A stretch of 7,028 nt of DNA from the NCBI GenBank assembly GCA_040905025.1, contig JBBDSJ010000061.1, positions 1 to 7,028 of the forward strand, in the 5' to 3' direction. Origin of the DNA: JBBDSJ01 sp040905025 (lineage in GTDB: Bacteria; Pseudomonadota; Gammaproteobacteria; Methylohalomonadales; Methylohalomonadaceae). Of this stretch, positions 1-5,556 are shown piece by piece. The translations under genes and the position numbers were made by a program. Each line of letters starts with the position of its first letter. Position 1 is the first letter of the stretch. The notes under the pieces were generated by a model. The model was not told the DNA's origin, made no database searches, and saw nothing but the letters and a program-made list of their open reading frames with translations.

Positions 1-1253
1 AGGTCTTCTTCCAGCAAGGCACGGCCCTGGGCATCGAGCTTGGCGCCCTTGGTTTTCAGGACCTGCTGGCGGTAGCGTTCGGTCTCGGCGTAGGGATCGA
101 TGCGGCTCACGCTCAGGTGATCGAGCGTTTCGCTGAGGGTTTCGGCCAGATGCGCGGCCGGATCGGAGGTGGTTAGATGCACTGGCAGGCCGCGGTGCGC
201 GAGCTCAACGGCAACCGCAGCGGCCAGCGTGGTTTTGCCCACACCGCCCTTACCCATTACCATCACCAGGCCATGATCGTCGGCGGCGATTTCGTCCACC
301 AGTGTCGCCAAGGTCGGTGCCGCCAGCGGCTCGGCGGTTTCTGTGGCCGGAGCATCAACCAACGCTTCGGTACCGTCCAGTAGATGCCGCAAGGCATCGA
401 GACCCACCAGATTGAAGGATTTGAGTGCGATCTGATCATGGGGCAGCGCGTTCAAAACGGCAGGAATCGCCGCGATCGCCGCTTGTTCGCGCGCGAACAC
501 GGCGGCGGCGAGTTCATCCTCGACAGCTGCACTGGCGGGTAACACGCCATTGATCACCAGGTATTGCTGGCGCAAGCCAATGTCCGCGAGTTCCTCGTGA
601 GTGCGGGCCACTTCATGCAGCGTGGACGCTTGCGCACGAGCGACCAAAACCAGCCGTGTGCGAGCGGCGTCGGCCAGCGCATCGACGGCTGCCTTGTACT
701 GTTCCCGCTGTTTTTCCAGACCTGCCAACGGGCCAAGACAGGAAGCATCACCCTTGCCTTCTTCCAGAAAACCACTCCAGGCACCCGGCAGCTGCAACAA
801 ACGAATCGTGTGGCCGGTGGGGGCAGTGTCGAACAGAATATGGTCATAGGCTGCCGTCAGTGCAGAATCAATCAACAGCGCGGTGAACTCGTCGAATGCA
901 GCGATCTCGGTCGTGCAGGCTCCGGAGAGCTGTTCCTCGATGCCCTTGACCACGGTATCGGGCAATACGCCGCGCACCGGGCCCACGATGCGGTCGCGAT
1001 AGGCTTGGGCGGCGGCCTGCGGGTCGATTTCCAGTGCAGACAGATTCGCTACGGCGGGGATGGCGGTAATCGTATTGCCAATGGTCGCGCCGAATACCTG
1101 CCCCACGTTGGAGGCCGGGTCGGTGCTGACCAGCAGCACGCGCTTGCCTTCATCCGCCAGCTTGACGGCGGTGGCGCAGGCGATAGAGGTCTTGCCCACG
1201 CCACCTTTGCCGGTGAAGAAAAAGAAACGCGGCGGGTGATCAAGAAAGTTCAT
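1..1253 (-). CDS. arsA: ArsA, arsenite pump-driving ATPase (3' end cut by window edge)
   Basis: ArsA is the cytoplasmic ATPase that energises arsenite/antimonite export through ArsB (or Acr3). I translated 417 codons with no interruption. The first nucleotide-binding half has P-loop GKGGVGKTS at residues 15-23, the STDPASN switch at 43-49 and DTAPTGHT at 142-149. The second half has P-loop GKGGVGKTT at 334-342 and TTSDPAAH just after it. Cys113 (in SGACTTEIAAFDEF) and Cys172 (in ASCLGPL) fall at the same numbers as the As(III)-binding cysteines of the plasmid R773 protein. The third one, expected near residue 422, lies just beyond the window. R773-type ArsA is about 583 residues, so roughly 165 are missing. 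The start ATG follows GGAGA at a normal distance and lies 17 nt after the arsD stop, consistent with one operon. A Pro/Ala/Thr-rich linker (about 299-317) joins the halves. Confidence 0.96.
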   Translation of the reverse strand, partial: MNFLDHPPRFFFFTGKGGVGKTSIACATAVKLADEGKRVLLVSTDPASNVGQVFGATIGNTITAIPAVANLSALEIDPQAAAQAYRDRIVGPVRGVLPDTVVKGIEEQLSGACTTEIAAFDEFTALLIDSALTAAYDHILFDTAPTGHTIRLLQLPGAWSGFLEEGKGDASCLGPLAGLEKQREQYKAAVDALADAARTRLVLVARAQASTLHEVARTHEELADIGLRQQYLVINGVLPASAAVEDELAAAVFAREQAAIAAIPAVLNALPHDQIALKSFNLVGLDALRHLLDGTEALVDAPATETAEPLAAPTLATLVDEIAADDHGLVMVMGKGGVGKTTLAAAVAVELAHRGLPVHLTTSDPAAHLAETLSETLDHLSVSRIDPYAETERYRQQVLKTKGAKLDAQGRALLEED

Positions 1254-1270
1254 ACGGGTGTCTCCGGCGA

Positions 1271-1633
1271 TCAGCAGCAACGGGTGCCGGTACAGCAGCT
1301 CGCTTTTTGGGGTTGGTTATCGGTCGTCTCGTCAATGCCCGCCCAGCGCACGAGTTCGTTGCGTGTCGGGTAGCGGCCCGCCAGAGCCATTTCACCGTCG
1401 ATCAGTACCAGCGGCAGGGCATCCTGCCCGGAGCGTTCGAGAAAGGACTTGACCACCGCGTTTTCGGCAAACGCCATCGGTTGTTGCGCCAGATTGAAGC
1501 GTTCGATCTGCGCACCCTTCTGCTTGGCCCAATCGGCATCGGCGGAAAAGTCCACCAGTGCCTGGTCAACGTCAATGCCGCATACGCCAGTGCTACAGCA
1601 CAGGGCCGGGTCATAGATTTGAATGGTTGTCAT
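1271..1633 (-). CDS. arsD: ArsD, arsenite metallochaperone
   Basis: ArsD binds As(III) and passes it to ArsA, raising the pump's affinity at low arsenite; it also acts as a weak repressor in some operons. The 120-residue product matches the family length. The essential Cys12-Cys13-Cys18 set is visible in the N-terminal segment ALCCSTGVC. The C-terminus carries two vicinal pairs, Cys113/Cys114 and Cys119/Cys120, resembling those of the R773 protein. The middle has the thioredoxin-like signature LPLVLIDGEMALAGRYPT. The ATG is preceded by TGGAGAT with 7 nt spacing. The gene sits between arsR (54 nt gap) and arsA (17 nt gap), the standard arsRDA order, so expression should follow ArsR control. 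Nothing is truncated or unusual. Confidence 0.96.
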   Translation of the reverse strand: MTTIQIYDPALCCSTGVCGIDVDQALVDFSADADWAKQKGAQIERFNLAQQPMAFAENAVVKSFLERSGQDALPLVLIDGEMALAGRYPTRNELVRWAGIDETTDNQPQKASCCTGTRCC

Positions 1634-1687
1634 TGGATATCTCCATCAATGTTCAGGTTTCACGGGAGTTGATGAAAGCGGCGGAAG

Positions 1688-2023
1688 TTACGTTTCGGAG
1701 CACCGAGAGGCCGCACGCAAGTCAGCGCATTGCTCAGGGTGACCTGCGCAGCACTCTTCCGTCAGGTAGGCGATCAAATCCAGCATCAGCGGGATGTTGG
1801 CCCGATAGCGCTGGAAACGTCCTTCTTGCGTGACGGTGAGCATCCCGGCCTGCGTCAGCGCCTTGAGATGGAAGGACAAGTTGGTCGGGGGTATGTCGAG
1901 CGCCGACGCGATTTCGCCAGCGACCATGCCGTCCGCCCCTTTCTTGACGAGCAAGCGGTACGTCTCCAGCCGCACACCCGACGAGAGTGATTCGAAAATT
2001 GTGGTTGCTATGCTCTTTTCCAT
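1688..2023 (-). CDS. arsR: ArsR/SmtB-family arsenite-responsive repressor
   Basis: This is the transcriptional repressor of the downstream arsDA genes, released from DNA by As(III)/Sb(III). The chosen 111-residue product starts MEKSIATTIFESL and contains the winged-helix DNA-binding region, with recognition helix around PPTNLSFHLKAL (45-56) and wing EGRFQRYRA (67-75). The inducer site is not the ELCVCDL motif of E. coli ArsR. Instead there is a C-terminal cluster, Cys91-Cys92 followed by Cys99 (EECCAGHPEQC), the arrangement known from Acidithiobacillus ferrooxidans-type ArsR. The open frame extends 43 codons further upstream. I prefer this start because it matches the family N-terminus as I remember it, and because a perfect TATAAT lies only 6 nt upstream, inside the longer reading. 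An alternative ATG at 2074 has G-rich sequence right against it and would add 17 residues. Confidence 0.93.
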   Translation of the reverse strand: MEKSIATTIFESLSSGVRLETYRLLVKKGADGMVAGEIASALDIPPTNLSFHLKALTQAGMLTVTQEGRFQRYRANIPLMLDLIAYLTEECCAGHPEQCADLRAASRCSET

Positions 2024-2333
2024 ATTATGATTATACAACAAAGATTGAAATATTGAAGCGATAGAGTCGTTCATTCCCCTCTCGGTAGCCAATGATGCAA
2101 TCCAACCGCTTGCTTCATGCTCGCGGCGGGCGACCTGGCAGAAATACGGCAAACGCCTAGCCAGATTCAGCGTGATGATTACCGAGCATAGGGATAATCT
2201 CGAGGTCCAAATCAGCCGGTCAACAACTTTAGTACTTGTTGTGGACGATTCTCTTACGATTGAAAGTTAAAGTGAGTTCTAAAGTTAATTTAGTACTTGT
2301 TGTGGGCAGAATTTATAACTCATTGATTTTATT
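2024..2333. other. Intergenic region between fic and arsR
   Basis: These 310 bases hold the arsR promoter at the left end and two copies of a 17-bp repeat near fic. Between them I see no gene. The 43-codon upstream extension of the arsR frame (to 2152) resembles nothing I know. A short imperfect inverted repeat, GATTA...TAATC (2177-2199), has no T-run and is not convincing as a terminator. The part next to fic is visibly AT-rich. Confidence 0.5.
2030..2057 (-). promoter_or_regulatory. Probable arsR promoter with candidate ArsR operator
   Basis: On the minus strand a perfect TATAAT (2030-2035) is followed by CATAAT and then the arsR ATG. A weak -35 candidate TTCAAT (2052-2057, three matches to TTGACA) lies 16 nt upstream. 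TTCAAT recurs 8 bp downstream (2044-2049), giving a direct repeat between -35 and -10 where an ArsR dimer could bind. The operator assignment is inference. No Shine-Dalgarno sequence lies between the -10 and the ATG. Confidence 0.6.
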
Positions 2334-2369
2334 TCATGCCAAATCCTGAAAATTTAGCACTTGTTGTGG
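2228..2369. repeat. Three direct copies of a 17-bp repeat at the 3' end of fic
   Basis: TTTAGTACTTGTTGTGG occurs at 2228-2244 and 2289-2305, and with one change (T to C at the sixth base) at 2353-2369. Starts are 61 and 64 bp apart, and the intervening 44 and 47 bp are unrelated to each other. Copies two and three share a longer core including AA before and G after. The third copy lies inside fic and encodes the PQQVLN stretch near its C-terminus. Copy one also forms a CAACAA...TTGTTG hairpin with the preceding bases. The unit is too short and too few for a CRISPR array. I do not recognise the family. Confidence 0.85.
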
Positions 2370-3587
2370 GTATACACCCGGCATCCAGCGCCCTGCCAGT
2401 CTCGCCGGAAAAGCAAGTCGTAACGGCGAACGTGGTCCCTCAGATGCCAACACTTTTTTATCAAACAGTGACTTGGTAATCCGCCGCGCCTGCCGTTCTT
2501 GAGTGCCAGTAAGGTTTGCGACTTCGCCGCGCGGCAATTGACCACGGTAAAGCAGGGCTTCCAGCACCAGCTCTGCTTTCGGCAACAGATTGCTTGCACG
2601 AATCTCCTCTTCAGCCCAGATAACGATCCGGTTCCGTAGTCTGTCCGGCTGTATTAGATCGCGCATAAACCTGATCTGGTCAATACAGGACTCCAGGAAA
2701 AACCGGGTAAAACCGGCGAGTGCTTCTTCGCTTAAATGTCCCCGGCCATCGAGATCATTCCGCCGCTCCTGATCACAGGCAGCCAGATGACGCTTATAGT
2801 CACTGACATTATGGGCAAGCCCACGCGCAACTGACCAGAGTCCGCGCGTGTCCAGAGTTTCCAGTAACATCGCATAAGACATCAGGCGTGAAACACGACC
2901 ATTTCCATCCAGGAAAGGATGGATCCACAAAAGCCTGTGATGCGCGGATGCGGCGGCCAGTATCGCGTCCGTTTTACCCAGGTTGCTGTACACATCATCA
3001 AAACGCTCAAGAAAGCGCGGCAGTGCACCAGGACTGATCGCTACATGCCCGCCTATACTCACATCGTGTTTGCGCAATTCGCCCGGGATTACTTCAAGTT
3101 TTTCACCGGTTTCCAGATGCTCGATCCAGCGCAATGATTCAGGCAGTAATTCCGTGAAGCGTCGATGAATTTCACAAATTCCGGCAAGTGTAGTGGCGCG
3201 GCCTTTTAGACTGCCAGCATCTATCCATTCCTGGACTGCGATATGCGCTTCGGCCTCGATTTGAAGGTCCCGCTTATTGGGATCCGAACTGTAATCTCTA
3301 TTCCTTGCCCGCTCGATATCGACCGGATGCGTGTCGTGGCCCTCAATTAAATTGCTGTAATAGCAGTTCATGGACCGCACGAGATCGGTGAGCGCTATCA
3401 GCACCCCCTCGGGCAGGCTATGGCGAAGCCCCGCTGAGTCCTCAGCCAGGTTGATGGCGATATCCGTGAGTGCGGCGCGCTGTCTGGAGCTCGCGCTTAC
3501 CAGCATAGGCTCGATAAGTCCCAGTGTTTCTCCCCGGTCCTGTGCCGCTACTATGACCGGTTTAGTGTCCGCTTCATTGTTGTTCAT
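2334..3587 (-). CDS. Fic-domain protein (putative AMP-transferase) with C-terminal winged helix
   Basis: Fic proteins usually transfer AMP from ATP to a hydroxyl side chain of a target protein. This 417-residue protein carries the full active-site motif HPFLDGNGR (223-231), with catalytic His223. It also has the inhibitory-helix motif SNLIEG (Ser78, Glu82, Gly83) N-terminal to the Fic core. That makes it a class II Fic, self-inhibited by its own glutamate and needing no separate antitoxin. The flap region is around EVIPGELRKHDVSIGGH (165-181). Residues about 335-395 look like a winged helix-turn-helix (LPRGEVANLTGTQERQARR), common in this family (COG3177-like). The last residues, QQVLNFQDLA, follow the normal-looking end RWMPGVYP and are encoded by a 17-bp repeat, so the native 3' end may have been replaced. 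No clear ribosome-binding site precedes the ATG; the upstream sequence is AT-only. Target and role are unknown. Confidence 0.92.
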   Translation of the reverse strand: MNNNEADTKPVIVAAQDRGETLGLIEPMLVSASSRQRAALTDIAINLAEDSAGLRHSLPEGVLIALTDLVRSMNCYYSNLIEGHDTHPVDIERARNRDYSSDPNKRDLQIEAEAHIAVQEWIDAGSLKGRATTLAGICEIHRRFTELLPESLRWIEHLETGEKLEVIPGELRKHDVSIGGHVAISPGALPRFLERFDDVYSNLGKTDAILAAASAHHRLLWIHPFLDGNGRVSRLMSYAMLLETLDTRGLWSVARGLAHNVSDYKRHLAACDQERRNDLDGRGHLSEEALAGFTRFFLESCIDQIRFMRDLIQPDRLRNRIVIWAEEEIRASNLLPKAELVLEALLYRGQLPRGEVANLTGTQERQARRITKSLFDKKVLASEGPRSPLRLAFPARLAGRWMPGVYPQQVLNFQDLA

Positions 3588-3614
3588 ATATATAATAATA
3601 ACAATGAATTATGA

Positions 3615-3633
3615 TAATATCTATCTGATATTA
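3615..3633. promoter_or_regulatory. AT-rich inverted repeat upstream of fic, possible operator
   Basis: TAATATC and GATATTA are perfect 7-bp arms around a 5-bp centre, 28 bp before the fic start codon. The surroundings are strongly AT-rich and contain several TATAAT-like hexamers on the minus strand, so this is the likely fic promoter region. Inverted repeats arise easily in such sequence, hence the low confidence. Confidence 0.3.
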
Positions 3634-3697
3634 GACCGTATTTATGACCGGTATGTATGGCAGTCCGGACAGTAGTACTCAATAGCCGGCGATGGAA

Positions 3698-3757
3698 ACC
3701 TAACGCTAAAGCTCAGCCGGGCGGTTTTGCCGCGTCGGCTGCAGCGCTTTGTTGAGC
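3698..3757 (-). other. Integron attC site (59-base-element type) overlapping the EamA stop
   Basis: On the minus strand this 60-bp stretch has every attC part in order. R'' is GCTCAAC (3751-3757, fits RYYYAAC) and is followed by spacer AAAGC. The L-box arm GCTGCAGCCG pairs with CGGCTGAGC except for one extrahelical G. A GCGG/CCGC inner stem closes over CAAAA. Then come spacer TTTAGC and R' GTTAGGT (3698-3704, fits GTTRRRY). Unpaired 5/6-nt spacers, a single bulged base and a total near 60 bp are typical for sites recognised by integron integrases. The orientation is right for a cassette whose gene is EamA: the R-box side begins inside its last codons and the TGA lies within the site. I recognised this by structure, not by a covariance-model search. 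Confidence 0.82.
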
Positions 3758-4620
3758 GCCGTTTGCATGCCGTTTCTCCAGAATAACCAGCGCGATTCCA
3801 CCGAGAATGGCTACGGACGCTAAAGCCAGGCGCAGGGTTACTGGCTCACCCAGTATAATGACGCCACCCAAAGCCGCAATGATCGGCACACTAAGTTGGA
3901 TAGTTGCAGCATTAGTGGCCTTTAACGCCGGTAGGACCGTGTACCAAATGGCATAACCTATCCCGGAAGCCAGCGTTCCCGACGCAACCGCGTACCAGAA
4001 TCCAGCAGTATCAAGCGATGAACCGCTCAACATAAACAGGCTCATTGCTACTGTGATCGGGACAGCGCGCAGAAAATTTCCCGTTGTTACCCTGGTGGGA
4101 TCATCCGCCCCTTTCCCGCGCAAGGAATAGATACCCCATGCAATCCCGGCACCCAACATCAGTACGGAACCATACAGTGGCGGTGCCGAGAGCCCCGGCA
4201 GCAATAGGCCAATGAGCCCTCCGAAAGCGAGGAGCAGGCCAAGGAGTTGCAGTTTAAGCAGCCGTTCTCCAGCCCAAATACCATAGCTGATCATTGCCGC
4301 CTGGACGGCAGCAAAGAGCAGCAGTGCACCGGTTGCCGCAGGCAAGCTGATATAGGCAAAAGAAAAGCCGGCCGCATAAACAAACAATGCACCTGCCGAC
4401 AGCCAGTTGCCTGCACCGGCCGGTGTGCCGTGCCGCATTTGCACAACTAGCCAAAGCACCACTGCACCGGAAATCAATCGAATGGTAGTGAAACTGGCTG
4501 CATCGATGCTGGTGTGTATGAGGGCGGCCCGACAGAGCAGTGAATTACCTGCAAAAGCCGTCATGGCGAGTGACGTCAGAACAATGATGCGCATGCCTTT
4601 TTAAATCTAAGTCCGCTTAA
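3704..4620 (-). mobile_element. Putative integron gene cassette carrying the EamA transporter
   Basis: The segment runs from the G|TT-equivalent crossover point in the upstream degenerate attC (A|TT at 4621/4620) to the crossover point in the well-formed attC (3704/3703). At 917 bp it holds a single gene in the same orientation as its attC, with a start codon about 20 bp after the upstream R box and a stop inside the downstream site. That is the classic compact cassette layout. No integrase gene or attI is visible, so the cassette lies either within a longer array or in an attC cluster lacking an integrase. The upstream boundary is the weaker one. Confidence 0.62.
3713..4594 (-). CDS. EamA/DMT-family inner-membrane transporter
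   Basis: This 293-residue protein has about ten hydrophobic helices, roughly at residues 2-20, 36-52, 62-81, 87-106, 113-133, 139-157, 174-190, 197-219, 228-248 and 254-272. They form two five-helix EamA repeats, ending in a hydrophilic Ala-rich tail. The last-helix-pair signature LKATNAATIQLSVPIIAALGGVIILGE (helix 9, spanning 224-250) is typical of drug/metabolite transporters such as the RhaT/YdcZ/EamA group. The family exports or imports small metabolites; the substrate cannot be read from sequence, and a link to arsenic or mercury is not implied by homology. The gene appears to sit on an integron cassette: a degenerate attC lies 20 bp upstream and a good attC overlaps the stop. The start has only a weak AAAGG close to the ATG. 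The C-terminal tail (QQSAAADAAKPPG) is itself encoded by attC sequence. Confidence 0.9.
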   Translation of the reverse strand: MRIIVLTSLAMTAFAGNSLLCRAALIHTSIDAASFTTIRLISGAVVLWLVVQMRHGTPAGAGNWLSAGALFVYAAGFSFAYISLPAATGALLLFAAVQAAMISYGIWAGERLLKLQLLGLLLAFGGLIGLLLPGLSAPPLYGSVLMLGAGIAWGIYSLRGKGADDPTRVTTGNFLRAVPITVAMSLFMLSGSSLDTAGFWYAVASGTLASGIGYAIWYTVLPALKATNAATIQLSVPIIAALGGVIILGEPVTLRLALASVAILGGIALVILEKRHANGAQQSAAADAAKPPG

Positions 4621-4673
4621 TAGAAGCTGTGCATGGCAGCGGAATAGCGGTCAGGTACAGCGCCTTGTTATCC
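4615..4673 (-). other. Degenerate attC-like site between flavodoxin remnant and EamA
   Basis: This 59-bp segment on the minus strand imitates attC. GGATAAC (4667-4673) matches RYYYAAC at the first base, at YAAC, and not between. Spacer AAGGC follows. GCTGT...ACAGC arms come next, with further alternating pairs inside (CxTGxCxGC against GCxGxCAxG). Then come spacer TTCT and ATTAAGC (4615-4621), one base off GTTRRRY. It contains the TAA stop of the flavodoxin remnant, as cassette attC sites often do, and faces the same way as the better site 917 bp away. The mutated G of the crossover triplet suggests it may no longer be active. Confidence 0.5.
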
Positions 4674-4967
4674 TGCACTTGCATCGGGATTCTCAAAGCC
4701 GAATCGCTGCCCGGCTGCCCATGCGTTACGGTCGTTGCCCTCGTTCGGAATCCCGCCAGCCCCTTTGAGCATGCCTGCAAGGTGCATGCAATTCCAGGTC
4801 ATGATCGTGGTGTTACGTTGTGTGAAGTCATTATCGAAGCCGGCACGTCCGCCCCCTTCCATTTCATCACCATAGGAAGCGCCGGGACCAGCCTCGCCTA
4901 TCCATCCACAATCGGCTTGAGGCGGTATTGTGTAACCCAGATGGTTGAGGGAAAACCCGGTGGTCAT
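4668..4967 (-). pseudogene. C-terminal remnant of a flavodoxin-family (FMN/NAD(P)H reductase-like) protein
   Basis: The translated minus strand contains a contiguous block that I recognise from flavodoxin-family NAD(P)H-dependent oxidoreductases: HLGYTIPPQADCGWIGEAGP, then DNDFTQRNTTIMTWN, HLAGMLK, GGIPNEGNDRNAW and RFGFENP before the stop. These belong to the C-terminal half of a protein of about 200 residues. The N-terminal flavin-binding half (phosphate loop and first strands) is absent. The frame upstream of residue TTGFSLN shows no similarity, and neither other frame continues it. An ATG exists at 4967, but no ribosome-binding site is evident, so this is most likely a truncated gene. Its TAA lies inside the degenerate attC, so it may be the residue of an integron cassette. 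The family is recalled from memory without a search. Confidence 0.6.
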
Positions 4968-5268
4968 CAAAACAGAGGTTCTGCTCAATCCGGAAAAACA
5001 TAAATCTGAGATGAGCAACAGGGCGGCATAATTTAAACCTTAGGCGACAATTCACTTGAAATCCGCCGGTATTCATCAATAATTTATGTAACACTTGTCG
5101 CGCCTGCGTGGTGATAACTCCTGATCGATTCAAAGTGTGTACTTCGATCTGATCAGCATTCATCATGCATGTTTATTATTTAATGCTTTTTATAGTCGAT
5201 TGTTTTTGATCGGTTTTAATCGGATTTTCGTGGGGATACCTCAGGGTCTGTCCCCTGTTTCCGTGCAT
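4968..5268. other. AT-rich stretch with no recognisable gene
   Basis: Open frames here are short, overlap one another and show no familiar motif. A 7-bp inverted repeat GCGACAA/TTGTCGC spans 5044-5101, and a CAGGG/CCCTG palindrome lies at 5242-5257. The segment separates the broken ends of two decayed genes and probably contains deletion or insertion scars. Confidence 0.5.
5242..5257. repeat. REP-like palindrome CAGGGTCTGTCCCCTG
   Basis: Arms CAGGG and CCCTG flank TCTGTC. The core GGGTCTGTCCCC resembles the short palindromes found beside REP-associated (IS200-like, Y1) tyrosine transposase genes in many proteobacteria. No transposase gene is present here, so it would be an isolated relic. 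It lies about 11 bp beyond where similarity of the short-chain dehydrogenase remnant stops. Confidence 0.35.
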
Positions 5269-5351
5269 GAGCAGCAAACATCTGGCTACGGTCTCGCGGC
5301 CGATCCCACGGTGGCACCGGTCAACAGTATGGTTTTGTGGGATAGTTTCAT
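5269..5351 (-). pseudogene. N-terminal fragment of a short-chain dehydrogenase/reductase with a 1-bp deletion
   Basis: A strong ribosome-binding site GGAGGAG (5357-5363) stands 5 nt before an ATG that opens MKLSHKTILLTGAT, the characteristic first strand and turn of an SDR Rossmann fold. The frame then breaks: where ACC-GGT-GGG-ATC is expected, the sequence reads ACC-GTGGGATC (5302-5312), one base short, and a stop follows seven codons later. Restoring one G gives TGATGGIGRETVARCLLL, an exact TGxxxGxG nucleotide-binding motif with its following helix. Similarity ends there; the rest of the expected ~250 residues is missing. The gene is therefore both frameshifted and truncated. The good translation signal shows it was once functional in this position. 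Confidence 0.72.
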
Positions 5352-5499
5352 TAGGACTCCTCCATTAAAGCGTATGGCGATAAGAGTATGCGGCACCGAA
5401 GGGGGGTGGTCGGCGAGCGTGACCTCGGCGGGGTCAACGACTGATCGAGAACCCGCCTGTCTAAATATGGAAGTCGCTCGCGGTGTCGTCAACCTGCGC

Positions 5500-5519
5500 C
5501 CGCCCGCAACGCGGGGCGG
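5500..5519. terminator. GC-rich hairpin after the mer-linked flavoprotein gene
   Basis: CCGCCCGC-AAC-GCGGGGCGG can fold as an 8-bp stem with one bulged G and a 3-nt loop, about 38 nt past the stop of the flavoprotein gene. No T-run follows on the minus strand, so it is at best an imperfect terminator or a transcript-end stabiliser for the mer-side operon. Confidence 0.35.
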
Positions 5520-5556
5520 TGGCTCAGCTGGGTAACGCGGATCAGCAGCCCCTGCA

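Noticed and set aside
564..1373. Long plus-strand open frame of 269 codons
   Set aside because: It is antisense to arsA and the end of arsD, which are intact with all family motifs; its translation shows no recognisable domain.
2024..2152. 43-codon N-terminal extension of ArsR
   Set aside because: It contains the arsR -10 hexamer, does not resemble the family, and the shorter protein has the normal length.
2177..2199. GATTA...TAATC hairpin as a terminator for fic
   Set aside because: Short and asymmetric stem, no T-run, and more than 130 bp past the stop codon.
2228..2369. CRISPR array
   Set aside because: Only three copies of a 17-bp unit with 44-47-bp spacers, one lying inside a coding region; no cas genes.
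2160..2420. attC site after fic
   Set aside because: No stretch has both RYYYAAC and GTTRRRY ends with pairing arms; the few matches to single boxes look like chance.
5044..5101. GCGACAA/TTGTCGC inverted repeat spanning 58 bp, considered as attC or transposon ends
   Set aside because: Ends do not fit R boxes, inner arms do not pair, and no target-site duplication or transposase is seen.
4867..5166. Minus-strand open frame of 99 codons
   Set aside because: Overlaps the flavodoxin remnant in another frame and has no recognisable motif or ribosome-binding site.
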